Origin: Candidatus Acidianus copahuensis
GTDB lineage: Archaea; Thermoproteota; Thermoprotei_A; Sulfolobales; Sulfolobaceae
Assembly: GCF_000632495.1 (NCBI RefSeq)
Contig: NZ_JFZT01000052.1
Span: 1 to 41,644, forward strand
Reading direction: 5' to 3'
Length of the DNA stretch: 41,644 nucleotides
The notes beneath the pieces are model-generated. The model saw only the letters and a program-made list of their open reading frames with translations. It was not told the DNA's origin and did not search any database. Below, one piece after another: positions 24,420-33,519 of this stretch. The stretch's first letter is position 1, and each line of letters begins with the position of its first letter. A program made the position numbers and the translations under genes.

Positions 24420-24966
24420 ATAATTTAATCCACTTGAGTATAGGTACATTGGCGATTGGCCTATCTCCAAGTTTCTTGAATATTAAGCTATCTATACCCC
24501 AAACTCTACCCGCTCCAGTTAACATAATAGTCACAGCACCTGCAGTAAGTAGTGCTCCTATCTGCCATTCATCTTCACAAGTTGAACCTAACCAATATGC
24601 AGGAGCGAAACCCACTGACATTCCTATGGCAGCGAAAGCGGCTAATCTTGTTAGAAATCCTATAATAATGAATAGACCAGCAATTATTTCTATATAACTA
24701 AAGAGAGTAAGAAAAGTTACATCAAAACTTCTATTTTCTAATGTCATTAATAAAAAGTCCTTGAAAGGACCAGCATGAGGTAGAAAGTTAACTAGTTTCC
24801 CTCCAACAAACGACGGAGAATTAGGATCTAGTTTTGCTGGCTTTAATACTGCTTTCCTTAATCCGCCATCTAAAAACATCCAGCCTACTGCAAATCTTAC
24901 GGGAAAAAGATATTCCATTCTTGTCATTTTTGTTGTTTCTTTAAACTCTTTATCTGTACTTGCCAT
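24415..24966 (-). CDS. doxD: thiosulfate:quinone oxidoreductase large subunit DoxD
   Basis: 183 aa with four hydrophobic helices. Characteristic stretches are FPVRFAVGWMFLDGGLRKAV (25-44), LPHAGPFKDFLLMTLENRSF, FSYIEIIAGLFIIIGFLTRL, and GMSVGFAPAYWLGSTCEDEW with the conserved Glu/Asp cluster near the membrane. This matches the DoxD family (PF04173), the quinone-reducing membrane subunit of TQO in Acidianus. The enzyme couples thiosulfate oxidation to the aerobic respiratory chain. The promoter is strong (ATTTTATA 28 nt upstream). doxDA form a two-gene operon here without terminal oxidase genes. Confidence 0.93.
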   Translation of the reverse strand: MASTDKEFKETTKMTRMEYLFPVRFAVGWMFLDGGLRKAVLKPAKLDPNSPSFVGGKLVNFLPHAGPFKDFLLMTLENRSFDVTFLTLFSYIEIIAGLFIIIGFLTRLAAFAAIGMSVGFAPAYWLGSTCEDEWQIGALLTAGAVTIMLTGAGRVWGIDSLIFKKLGDRPIANVPILKWIKLW

Positions 24967-24990
24967 GGGTTATGGTTATGATTTTAAGAT

Positions 24991-24998
24991 TATAAAAT
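24991..24998 (-). promoter_or_regulatory. TATA box of doxDA
   Basis: Coding-strand ATTTTATA centred 28 nt upstream of the doxD ATG (24966). Transcription would start within about two bases of the start codon, so the message is essentially leaderless. Confidence 0.55.
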
Positions 24999-25083
24999 CT
25001 TTCCTTTAATAAGTATAATTTTTTTAAAGTTATTTCATTTTCTCTTTGATAATATTTAAATAAAAGAAAATATTAAAAGAAAA

Positions 25084-26286
25084 TCACGCATGCAATTCGT
25101 TTCTTTTTAGCGTTTCCGGTCCTATAGCTAATCCAGCAAACGCCAGTATTCCTCCTGATAGTAGTATTAGAAAAGCTGAAGTTGAGGTTGGAAAGAGATA
25201 AGAAAGTAATGAGATAAAAACCTGAGAAAAGCCAGCGGCAATAAAAGCCCCATTATAGGAGAATCCTACTCCTGTAGCTCTGCTAAATGTCTTAAATCTT
25301 TCTGCTAAATATGCAGGAGTTATAGCAGAAGGCAGGTTTATACCAAATCCGAATAGCAAAATTGGTAAGATAAGATTACCAGATGAAGTGTAGAGATTTA
25401 AAGCGGTAATAACACCTATAAGTAAACCGAACATACTCATTGATTTTCTCCCTATATAGTCAGATATCATGCCAGAAATTATCATTGAAGGTATTCCTAT
25501 TAGATTCATTATAAGGGCAAGGAAACCATACTCATGAGCAGGTAAATGTAAAACTGTCCCAAGATATATTGGTATAAACTGGGGTCCGGCATATATCATG
25601 ATCCAAAAACCTATCATAACAAGGATTGTCTGGAAAACAGGTTTAAGTCCTCTTATAGGATTTTCCTTTTCCGCTTCTAAATAAATTTTAGGTTCCGTCA
25701 TTTTTGATCTAATGAACACAGCTAAAATTGCGGGAAAAACTCCTACGGCATAAATTATTCTCCATCCTAAAGAAAATAGAAAACTTCCATTTGCTGAAAG
25801 TTCAGTAAATAGCATATCGACTATAACGAACCCTACTAGTGTTCCAGATTGCATAATACCACTAGCAAGTCCTCTATGTCTATTGACGCTTTCCATAGAT
25901 ATTGTAAAGCTCGATGATACATCACCCCCTATAAATATTCCTTGGAAAATTCGTAATAATGATAATATTAATGGTGCTACTATTCCGATTTGGTAGTACG
26001 TTGGAAGAATTGCTGTTATACCTATAGAAAAGGAGTATCCCAATACTGTAAATATTAAGACTTTTTTCCTACCCCTTGTATCTGATAGGAAACCAAATAT
26101 AAATCCACCTAATGGTCTAAACATTACTGTAAACACAACAGGTAATATTGCCCCTAAAACTCCTAGAGAAGGATAATACAATTTTTCTAGTATTGAAGCT
26201 GTTATAACTACTGCTCCTAAGTCATATGAATCCATAATCCAAGAGAGGTAGGATCCAACAAAGTTGAAGGTACTTCTATCTTTCAT
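25084..26286 (-). CDS. MFS transporter, metabolite:H+ symporter type
   Basis: 400 aa, 12 transmembrane segments. The N-terminal helix carries WIMDSYDLGAVV, like the Asp-containing helix 1 of metabolite/H+ symporters (aromatic acid, sialic acid, sugar types). Motif A appears twice, as required by the internal duplication: GFIFGFLSDTRGRKKVLIF (about 57-75) and ISGMISDYIGRKSMSMFG (about 260-277). The loop FIGGDVSSSFTISMESVNRH is typical too. Likely substrates are organic acids or sugars, not determined. It lies 117 nt downstream of doxD in the opposite sense of travel (it reads toward doxD), so it may be a separate unit. Confidence 0.88.
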   Translation of the reverse strand: MKDRSTFNFVGSYLSWIMDSYDLGAVVITASILEKLYYPSLGVLGAILPVVFTVMFRPLGGFIFGFLSDTRGRKKVLIFTVLGYSFSIGITAILPTYYQIGIVAPLILSLLRIFQGIFIGGDVSSSFTISMESVNRHRGLASGIMQSGTLVGFVIVDMLFTELSANGSFLFSLGWRIIYAVGVFPAILAVFIRSKMTEPKIYLEAEKENPIRGLKPVFQTILVMIGFWIMIYAGPQFIPIYLGTVLHLPAHEYGFLALIMNLIGIPSMIISGMISDYIGRKSMSMFGLLIGVITALNLYTSSGNLILPILLFGFGINLPSAITPAYLAERFKTFSRATGVGFSYNGAFIAAGFSQVFISLLSYLFPTSTSAFLILLSGGILAFAGLAIGPETLKRNELHA

Positions 26287-27230
26287 AAGCTCTAGAAAAA
26301 TGAAGAAATTAAAAAATTTTGGGCTAGCGAGTTAAGAATCTCTCTTCTTAAGAAAAGGATAAGTTCGTCTAAATTTATGAGCTATTAGAGGTATAAGATA
26401 ATACTGACTTAAGAAATCTGCCTTAGCCGACGTATAAAAAGAATACTAGATCTTATAATGAGCTTCTATACAAAACTTTTACATATTTCATTTAGCTTCA
26501 AGGTCTGACAACTGCAAAGATTTTAGTTCTACCTTCTTCTGACATCATTTGGTGTCTTCTGAAACGCTACCTCATAGTCTTATCCCTAGCAGGGTTTTTC
26601 CGCTTTAGTAGATTGAATATAACGTTATTTGTCCAAATTTATTAAATCTGGTTAGGTGGTCTAAACCCGAGTTTCAACGAACTGTCTCATAGTACATTAT
26701 GACTTACATTTTTGGACTTTGTAAAACGTTTCTGTAAAGGAGACGTTCTTTCATTAATAGGAGAATCATCCTAGAAAATAACAAAATATCGAGGGAAATA
26801 CTTAAATTACTTGCGGAATTTAAAAAAATCCGACGTATTATTTGAGTATATATCCTATAATATTTTTATTGAATAAATATTGCTCTTATTAATGAACTAA
26901 TTGATATTAATAGAATTTCATAAATGCTAATGTTTTCATAATGGATTCTCACTTATCTAGAGAATCAATAACCAATCAAAAGTAGTGAGTTTTACTGCAA
27001 TAACAGAATAGTTAGATTTATACAGTTTGATTTAGTTAATTAGAGAAATTTCTTATTATTATAACTATAAATATACCAAATATATAAATAATCCTGTTAA
27101 AAATAGTTACTTATAATTTAATTATTAAATTCCATAAATCTATAATTTTTATAATGATTTATTTCTGTCTAATCTAGTATGTTTAAATTTACTGTAAGCA
27201 AGACTTATATTTACATATGAATGTTTATAC
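26287..27230. other. 944-nt gap, decayed sequence plus promoter region
   Basis: No intact gene. The segment 26340-26770 is less AT-rich and, on the minus strand, has broken frames that read like protein (for example AKADFLSQYYLIPLIAHKFR, encoded near 26360-26425), suggesting a degraded transposase or similar gene. From about 26800 to 27200 it is extremely AT-rich with nothing recognisable. The last 30 nt carry the promoter of the next MFS gene. Confidence 0.35.
27204..27214 (+). promoter_or_regulatory. TATA box of the third MFS gene
   Basis: CTTATATTTAC centred about 23 nt before the ATG at 27231, compatible with a leaderless transcript. Confidence 0.4.
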
Positions 27231-28286
27231 ATGACCTTAATGAGTATAAAAAAGGTTAGTAATTCATGGATTAATACATTGGCTCCTCTAATTACATACG
27301 CATTAGCCACGTTTATTTTAGTTTTACCATCATTTACAGTTACTCAGTTTAGTCTTCCTGAATGGCTCTCGTTCTTAATTGTGTCAATCCCATTTGGTGG
27401 AAGAGTAGTAGGTTCTATAATGTACCAAAGAATTGTATCGCTGATAGGATCTAGAAGTACATTCGCAATATCAATGGCTTTACTGGGAAGTCTATCCTTG
27501 GCAAGTACAGTTAGAGACGTAATGTTACTTATAACTGTGAGATTAGCTGTAGGTATAGCCTTTGGAATAGCAACTTCGCTAGCTGTCGAGACAGCCACAA
27601 GGAAGGGAAGTAGAACGCTTACAGCATTGACCATGAGCGGGTGGGCATTTGGTTGGATATTTGGTGCATTTGATTATATTTTACTTAAAGAATGGTATTT
27701 AATTGCAATTTCTGGAATAATATCAATTCCATTTGTATTAATAAGAAATAGTTATGAAGATTTCAAAACAATTAAAATAAAAACCTCTCGTCCATCCATT
27801 CTCTCTATAGCAGCGTTCTTTTTATCATTCGAGCCAGCCTTTGTCTTACAATTAGCACCTAGTATAGTTCAGAGTTCTGGAATGGAATGGTTAATTTTTG
27901 GATATATTGTATCAATTCCGATGTATCTTTTAGTTCCATCTTTATCCAGTTTACTTGGCGAAGTGAGAACTACAATGGTTTATACTTTTATTGCATCCAT
28001 GAGTGGTGTGCTTTTCTTTTATTTTGCTCAAGTTCCAGCGCTAATAGTTTTTACTGCATTTGGTCTAGGAATAAATTCGCTTGCTCCAAGAATTGCAGCA
28101 ATGTATGGAGCTAATCCTAGAACAATGGGAACGGCATTGAATTCTGCAGCCTTAGGAGGAGTTATAGTACCAGTCATCAGTTCATTCGATATTAGAGTTT
28201 ATGCTTCAATATTTACAGTATCTTCTTTATGCTTGTTAGCAGTTATGGCATTAAAGAAGAGAAACTATATAGAACTCTTAAGCTGA
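27231..28286 (+). CDS. MFS-type transporter, 351 aa
   Basis: About 10-12 hydrophobic segments. The motif A region is degenerate (FGGRVVGSIMYQRIVSLIGS), but the pattern of helices, the loop VRLAVGIAFGIATSLAVETA and the internal symmetry fit the major facilitator superfamily. A second ATG at residue 4 (MSIKKVSN) is possible. The substrate is unknown. It is followed after 18 nt by the M61 peptidase gene on the same strand, so the two may be cotranscribed; a peptide or amino acid substrate would fit but is speculative. Confidence 0.75.
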   Translation: MTLMSIKKVSNSWINTLAPLITYALATFILVLPSFTVTQFSLPEWLSFLIVSIPFGGRVVGSIMYQRIVSLIGSRSTFAISMALLGSLSLASTVRDVMLLITVRLAVGIAFGIATSLAVETATRKGSRTLTALTMSGWAFGWIFGAFDYILLKEWYLIAISGIISIPFVLIRNSYEDFKTIKIKTSRPSILSIAAFFLSFEPAFVLQLAPSIVQSSGMEWLIFGYIVSIPMYLLVPSLSSLLGEVRTTMVYTFIASMSGVLFFYFAQVPALIVFTAFGLGINSLAPRIAAMYGANPRTMGTALNSAALGGVIVPVISSFDIRVYASIFTVSSLCLLAVMALKKRNYIELLS

Positions 28287-28304
28287 TGCGTATATTTTCT
28301 ATAT

Positions 28305-29771
28305 ATGTACTTTACTGTAAAACCTAAAAACAGATACATCGAAGTTAAGGCTAAAGGTAATGAAGGAATAGTGACTTTTCCTACTTTTATTCCAGGTTCT
28401 TACGTAATAAGGGAAATGGAGAGAAATATAGTAGAGATTAATGGTATAAGGATCTCTAAAAACAAATTTTATGTTAAAGATAAATTCAGTTATTTGATCT
28501 ACGCTGCTAGTCCAGATCAGAGGGAGGCAATTTCAACTAATGACTATCTTTTCATAAATCCTCCAGCGGTATTTCCATTTCAAGATAAATCAGATGAATA
28601 TTGTGTAGAGTTACTTATAACCTGGAAAATAAACACTACCCTTAAAAGAAAGGGAAATGTTTTCTGTGCTGATAATTACAATGAATTTGCAGATTCACCT
28701 ATAGAGGCATCTCCCAATCTTAAACTCTTAGATGTAGACGATAATCATGCAGTATCTACAATAGATGAAATTAATATTGAGAAAATAAGTAAAATTGTTA
28801 ATATAGCTGATTCTATTATGGGCATAGAAAATAAAGGTAAAAGATACTTATTTCACTTTAGAAGATCGGATAAAAATTATGGTGGAATAGAGCACTTGAA
28901 CTCTTCAGCCATAGTTATTCCATGGGAAGCAAAGGAGATAGAGCGCATATTTGCTCATGAATATTTTCATAGACTTAACGTAAAACAACTAATCCCAGCC
29001 GATCTTAATATTGACTATGAAACAGAGACCTACAGTGAACTCCTATGGTTTGCAGAAGGATTCACAGATTATATGTCATGGCAAATAGTTTCTAGATCAA
29101 ATGTAGTGGAACCTAAAGATGTTGCTAAAGGAATAGCTAATTCATTACAGACTTTGACATTTCCAGGAAGTAAGAGAATGAGTCTCGCCGAATCGTCAAG
29201 GACAACTTGGATAAAATACTATAAACGAGATGCAAATTTCCTTAATTCAGCTATTTCGTATTATGACGGTGGACTCGCTTTAGCATTATATGTTGACATG
29301 GAATTAAATGGAAAAGGAGAAAGAATAGATATTCTATTCAAGAAGTTAGAGAGGAAATATACAGCAGAACAAATTTTTAGTACAATTAGACGTCTAGGAG
29401 TAGATATAGAAGATTTAGTGTATTCTCCCGCATATGAAATAATAAGAACTTTAGAGGATATTAATATAGTAGAAATAATAGATAAAGGCAAGGATTATAT
29501 AGGATTTTCTTTAGACGATAATAAGGTAATCTTTGTAGAAGACCAATCGCCAGCTGATGTTGCAGGTATCTTTCCAATGGATCAGATAATATCAGTTAAT
29601 GGTTCAAAATTGTTAAATTTCGACCAAGAAAATGATGTTTATTTCATCAGGGAAGGTAGGATAAAGTTTACAAAAATATTTCAAGGTAAGAGTCCGGGAC
29701 ATTCAGTTAAGGTGAAGCTGGATAAGGTATTTCCAAGGTCTGAAGCTATCTCTGAGGCAAAAGTTATCTAG
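28305..29771 (+). CDS. M61 family aminopeptidase with C-terminal PDZ domain
   Basis: 488 aa. The N-terminal beta domain contains VTFPTFIPGSYVIREMERNI, typical of glycyl aminopeptidase-type M61 proteins. The zinc motif HEYFH is at 218-222 (IFAHEYFHRLNVKQ), and the third ligand Glu251 is in WFAEGFTDYM. SYYDGGLALALYVDMEL is conserved. The C-terminus (about 390-470) is a PDZ domain (IGFSLDDNKVIFVEDQSPAD, then GIFPMDQIISVNGSKL) that could bind protein C-termini. It has no signal peptide, so it is cytoplasmic. It would cleave N-terminal residues, with preference for small ones in characterised members. Confidence 0.9.
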   Translation: MYFTVKPKNRYIEVKAKGNEGIVTFPTFIPGSYVIREMERNIVEINGIRISKNKFYVKDKFSYLIYAASPDQREAISTNDYLFINPPAVFPFQDKSDEYCVELLITWKINTTLKRKGNVFCADNYNEFADSPIEASPNLKLLDVDDNHAVSTIDEINIEKISKIVNIADSIMGIENKGKRYLFHFRRSDKNYGGIEHLNSSAIVIPWEAKEIERIFAHEYFHRLNVKQLIPADLNIDYETETYSELLWFAEGFTDYMSWQIVSRSNVVEPKDVAKGIANSLQTLTFPGSKRMSLAESSRTTWIKYYKRDANFLNSAISYYDGGLALALYVDMELNGKGERIDILFKKLERKYTAEQIFSTIRRLGVDIEDLVYSPAYEIIRTLEDINIVEIIDKGKDYIGFSLDDNKVIFVEDQSPADVAGIFPMDQIISVNGSKLLNFDQENDVYFIREGRIKFTKIFQGKSPGHSVKVKLDKVFPRSEAISEAKVI

Positions 29772-29985
29772 AATATGCACTAATAGTTCTTCTCTAAAAT
29801 ATTATATTTAGTAATATCATAAGGACTATCATTAAGCCGTTGAAAGCAGTTTAGCTTAAATCGAGACATTTTTATGCATTTCACGATCTTTCTTTTTAAG
29901 ATGATTATATTTTAAAAAAGTATTAATTTGTTCAAATCTGGGTATGTAGATCCGAAGGAGGGACAAAAAAGGTAAGAGGTACTAA

Positions 29986-30306
29986 GGATGTGCGGTTCCT
30001 CCCAGCTTAGGTGGCGTAGGTTGGGTTATCCAGCTAATGAATCATGACGATGAGCGTTAACTCAGAACGTTGTGAGGCCCAAGGGTTTATGGACATGATA
30101 GCAAGTCCGTAAAATCCAAACCCCATATCCTCTGTTCCCAAAGTAGATTATTTCGTTGTAGATGAGATTACGAAGTAGCATTGTTTAGTATATCATATAA
30201 TGTTAGAGGAATAGAATCCGAGGTTAAGACGATAGTTAAAAGGTCTTTATTTATGTCCACGAGAAGGTTTAGGAGTGATTTTGTATGTTGGAGGGGGCTT
30301 TCATAG
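29986..30306 (+). pseudogene. decayed protein-coding remnant, possibly transposase
   Basis: One plus-strand frame of about 106 codons is broken only by three stops and reads as plausible protein: CAVPPSLGGVGWVIQLMNHD, then GPRVYGHDSKSVKSKPH, then DYEVALFSISYNVRGIESEV and KTIVKRSLFMSTRRFRSDF. A neighbouring frame further on gives VERLLNVSPYLKLR. GC content is higher than the surroundings. The style (YGHD, then a region ahead of an Arg-rich helix) recalls DDE transposases of archaeal IS elements, but I cannot name a family and found no terminal repeats. Confidence 0.35.
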
Positions 30307-30559
30307 TTGAGTCTAATATTATTAACAAGAACCGGTAATAATGTCAGTAGAGCGTTTGTTGAACGTCTCTCCTTATCTAAAGTTAAGATGATAGAACTGT
30401 TGATACGTTTTCGTTAAAGGTGAATGCAGATATTTCTTATTAAGATTTAAATTTAATATAAATTTATAGTAGTTATTATTTAGTTAAATAATATCATTAA
30501 AATATTAATTTAATTAGATAATTGAGTAGCTGTTATACATTAAAAAAGTATGGAGAAGA

Positions 30560-30567
30560 TTTTTAAT
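30560..30567 (+). promoter_or_regulatory. TATA box of the SpoIIM-like gene
   Basis: TTTTTAAT centred 26 nt before the ATG at 30589, again the leaderless arrangement. Confidence 0.45.
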
Positions 30568-30588
30568 GGGAAAGGTTAATCGTTATCT

Positions 30589-31545
30589 ATGTCAAGGAAT
30601 GTTAAGTACATAACCATTATTTTCCTAGCAGAGTTAGCAATTTTCTTTATAGCTTCTGCAATTCCTGTTAGCAATCCCAAATTGGTTCAAAGCTTCTCTA
30701 CAGAAAGAAGCCAGATAGTCCAACAGCCATACGTTATTGAAGCGTTATCAATATTTTCCCATAATCTTGTAATAGCTCTTACTGAATTTATTCCTGGATT
30801 TGGGATCGCTATGCTTGGTTTCTCAATCTTTTCAACCGGTGTAGTACTTTCCGCCATCTCATTAAGCCAAGGAATTCCAGGCTTATTTTCGGCTCTATCT
30901 TTGATGACACTTCCTCATTCATGGTTAGAATTGCCTTCATATGCCATCGCAGCTGGCAGCGGGATTTATATATTAATTGATAAAAATTGGAAGAGATTTG
31001 TACTTATGATTGGATTTGTGACTTTAGAATTATTCTTGGCTGCATTTACGGAAGCAGCTGAAATCGTTGTAGAGAGTATAAATATTGGATACTCGTACCT
31101 TTTCTGGATACCTGCTGCTCTATTCATTTACGCTTTATATAAGGCATTTACGTGGATAAATTCCTATGCTGATTCAATATCTTCAGCGTCTTCCACGCCT
31201 CTTCAGGGCATTTATTCTAGTCAAACAGCATATTCAAATCCTGGATATAGTGCACCAGAATTTCAACGTCAGCCTACACAAGTTGGCGTTGGATTTGTAA
31301 AGGCTGGAAAAGCACAATTAACAATTTACTCTCCTCGCCCTATTCAAATATCTTCTATTCAAATCCTTGCTCAAGGAGTTTTGCCTAGTTCAGTATATCC
31401 TCAGCTAATAAATCCTGGATATAATTATATTACTGTTGAACTTACAGGAAGTGAGTCATTATCCTATGGAGCTAACTATGTAATTGTTTTTACATTTTCT
31501 GATGGAACTACGATATCAGCAAATGTGATATATCAAGGTAATTAG
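30589..31545 (+). CDS. SpoIIM/DUF95-like membrane protein with C-terminal beta domain
   Basis: 318 aa. Residues 1-195 form about five transmembrane helices with SpoIIM/DUF95 features: IFSHNLVIALTEFIPGFGIA (about 55-74), the STGVVLSAISLSQG region and LPHSWLELPSYAIAAGSG (about 109-126). A Ser/Pro/Gln-rich linker (about 198-228) leads to a beta-rich C-terminal domain of about 85 aa (KAGKAQLTIYSPRPIQISSI, then GANYVIVFTFSDGTTISANV), resembling the secreted Ig-like domains of archaeal surface and pilin proteins. In archaea the DUF95 family has no settled function; membrane remodelling or vesicle roles have been suggested by analogy only. Monocistronic. Confidence 0.75.
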   Translation: MSRNVKYITIIFLAELAIFFIASAIPVSNPKLVQSFSTERSQIVQQPYVIEALSIFSHNLVIALTEFIPGFGIAMLGFSIFSTGVVLSAISLSQGIPGLFSALSLMTLPHSWLELPSYAIAAGSGIYILIDKNWKRFVLMIGFVTLELFLAAFTEAAEIVVESINIGYSYLFWIPAALFIYALYKAFTWINSYADSISSASSTPLQGIYSSQTAYSNPGYSAPEFQRQPTQVGVGFVKAGKAQLTIYSPRPIQISSIQILAQGVLPSSVYPQLINPGYNYITVELTGSESLSYGANYVIVFTFSDGTTISANVIYQGN

Positions 31546-31765
31546 TTTTTAACTTAGATAAAATGCCCTTTCTCTAGATATTAAACTAGTAAGTTAAAGA
31601 TTTAATAGCTTTCAAATAAAAAATTTATATTTTGAAATGTATCACTAGAAGTTATCTGAGAGATTATAAAGAAAAAAGATCTTAACTAATAAATATTTGA
31701 TATAATAAAATTAGATCCAATTTCAAGATAAGTTATAATAATTCATGCAGTAAATTACTTTGTAT

Positions 31766-32869
31766 ATGGCTAGTAAACCATTACAGACAGTATCAGTATT
31801 GATACCATTTCTTTTATCAGCATATGTAATGTATTCAATAACTTTTGTTATAGATCCACTCTCACATTATTTTAATACAGGTATTCCAGAGATTATACTA
31901 GCGGTCACCTTATCATGGATAGGTGGAGCAATCGGCGGGTTAATATTTGGTCGGCTCTCAGATGTGATAGGTAGGAAAAAAGCTTTATTATTCTCCTTCT
32001 TCCTAATATGTATTCCAGAGATTATTAATTTCAAATTAGTTAATATATATGAGCTTTACGGTCTTTGGTTTTTAATTGGTTTTGGAGTTAATGGAGAGAA
32101 CGGAATTAGTTATGCAATCATAGCCGAGTTAAGATTTACGAATTTAAGGGGATTTCTCGGAGGGTTAATGCAGGGATTTTATGCTCTAGGTGCCCTATTA
32201 GGTGCGATTACCTCACTATTTATTACAAATTTTAGATTAATTTTTCTTGTACCTGGATTAATATTCGCTCTTTCGTTTTTACTTTGGCCTTTTGTTCCAG
32301 AAGAAAAAAGTAGATTTCCTGGGTCGAAAATATCTGAAATCTTTAGAAAAGATATAATTAAAATAACTATTATTGGGTCTATAGTTTCTCTTGCATCTTT
32401 CCTGTTTATAATTCCAGCATTTAGCTTAATGCCTACAACTCTCCAACTTCTTCACTTTAAAAATTATGATGTTATTATAGCTATAGGCGATATTTTGGCA
32501 ACGTTTTCTTACGCTTTATCTGGATATATCTCTGACGTGAAAGGTAGAAGGTTTGCTGCGTTAGTTTTCAGTAGTATAGCAGTAATAGCATCATTTATTT
32601 TTACATTCTCCTTTATTATTGTTGGTGTGTTTCTTGTATACTTTTTCTCAGCATTTTTCGCATTTTTTGGAGTATGGTTAAGTGAACTTTATCCACAGAG
32701 AATTAGAGGAGCAGGAACAAACTTCGCTCTTTTGATTGGCAGGTTAATAGGGGGAGGTTTCGGGACATTATTCGTTACATTGTTGCCATTTAGTCTAAGA
32801 GACTCATTGGGTATTGTTTTAATTGCTATGGCGATATTGGCGAGCTTAGGGATTTACTTCTTAAATTGA
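31766..32869 (+). CDS. MFS transporter, sugar/metabolite symporter type
   Basis: 367 aa from ATG at 31766; a TTG two codons upstream is not needed. Twelve helices with both motif A copies: FGRLSDVIGRKKALLFS (about 53-69) and GYISDVKGRRFAALVFS (about 250-266). GFGVNGENGISYAIIAELRF resembles loop 4 of metabolite:H+ symporters, and WLSELYPQRIRGAGTNFALL is the typical loop 10-11 signature of the sugar/organic acid group. It belongs to the same subgroup as the transporter at 25084-26286. An A/T box (GTTATAATAATT) lies about 29 nt upstream. Confidence 0.87.
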   Translation: MASKPLQTVSVLIPFLLSAYVMYSITFVIDPLSHYFNTGIPEIILAVTLSWIGGAIGGLIFGRLSDVIGRKKALLFSFFLICIPEIINFKLVNIYELYGLWFLIGFGVNGENGISYAIIAELRFTNLRGFLGGLMQGFYALGALLGAITSLFITNFRLIFLVPGLIFALSFLLWPFVPEEKSRFPGSKISEIFRKDIIKITIIGSIVSLASFLFIIPAFSLMPTTLQLLHFKNYDVIIAIGDILATFSYALSGYISDVKGRRFAALVFSSIAVIASFIFTFSFIIVGVFLVYFFSAFFAFFGVWLSELYPQRIRGAGTNFALLIGRLIGGGFGTLFVTLLPFSLRDSLGIVLIAMAILASLGIYFLN

Positions 32870-32973
32870 TTAGTGTCATATCGTATAAACTTTAAATTAA
32901 GATGATTTAGATTATGTATTAAACTTTATTTATTCAACGTTATAACTTTATGAGATATCTTTTTAAACGCCTG

Positions 32974-32980
32974 TATAAAG
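32974..32980 (+). promoter_or_regulatory. TATA box of the frameshifted acetyltransferase gene
   Basis: TATAAAG centred 29 nt before the ATG at 33006. Its spacing supports 33006, not the internal ATG at 33139, as the original start. Confidence 0.45.
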
Positions 32981-33005
32981 GTACACTCGGTAAGTGTTTA
33001 AAGTT

Positions 33006-33519
33006 ATGTTAAAGGCAAGGTATTATATCCACTCAAAAAACAAGCTAGGAATAATAGAATCGCGCTGAATCCCTTTGGGAGATAAGAAAGATAAAATTTG
33101 AGGATGTAACCAAAGCTTTTGTTAGTGGAGATATCAGGATGGACAAGTATGGTTTGAAGGACTATTATATTTGGAACTTGCAGGGAGATGAAGTGTATGT
33201 GATAGATGTTAATGGTGAGATTGCTGGAGTAGTTGATATTATAGAGGGATTAGACTACATAATAGTAGATATGCTTGCAAGGAATAAACTAGTTGACGTA
33301 AGAGGTATAGGTAGTTCACTCTTAAGTTTTGCTGAGGATTATGCTAAGAGTAAAATGAAACATAAAGTTATAGTAGAAGCACTAGATACTGCAAAAGATT
33401 TTTACTTAAAGAAAGGTTATACGCCTCTTTTCATACGAGATGATAATGAATGGGGAAAGTTGACTGTTATGGTAAAATATGTGGAAGAAAGCGTCTTAGT
33501 GAGCACTTCTCGAAATTAA
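33006..33519 (+). pseudogene. GNAT-family N-acetyltransferase with a frameshift near its start
   Basis: The frame 33139-33519 (126 aa) has GNAT hallmarks: a strand EVYVIDVNGEIAGVVDIIEG, the acetyl-CoA loop VRGIGSSLLSFAEDYAKSK and AKDFYLKKGYTPLFIRDD. Its frame stays open upstream to 33058 and encodes EIRKIKFEDVTKAF, a typical GNAT first strand/helix, but with no start codon. In another frame, an ATG at 33006 behind a good TATA box encodes MLKARYYIHSKNKLGIIESR and ends at TGA (33066). The two frames overlap at 33058-33065, so a one-base slip there would restore a protein of about 170 aa. Either a broken gene, a truncated protein starting at 33139, or recoding. The modified substrate is unknown. 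Confidence 0.65.

Larger units (their letters stand above)
29772..30588. other. 817-nt gap with a decayed open frame and a structured segment
   Basis: Contains the decayed frame at 29986-30306 (listed separately). A hairpin lies at 30083-30123: GGGTTT and ATGGAC pair with GTCCGT and AAACCC, leaving a 7-nt bulge. The last 150 nt are AT-rich and end in the promoter of the SpoIIM-like gene (TTTTTAAT at 30560-30567, 26 nt before the ATG). Confidence 0.4.

Noticed and set aside
29925..29945. GTTCAAATC resembling the T-loop of a tRNA
   Set aside because: The preceding 60 nt are nearly pure A/T with no D-stem, anticodon stem or acceptor stem.
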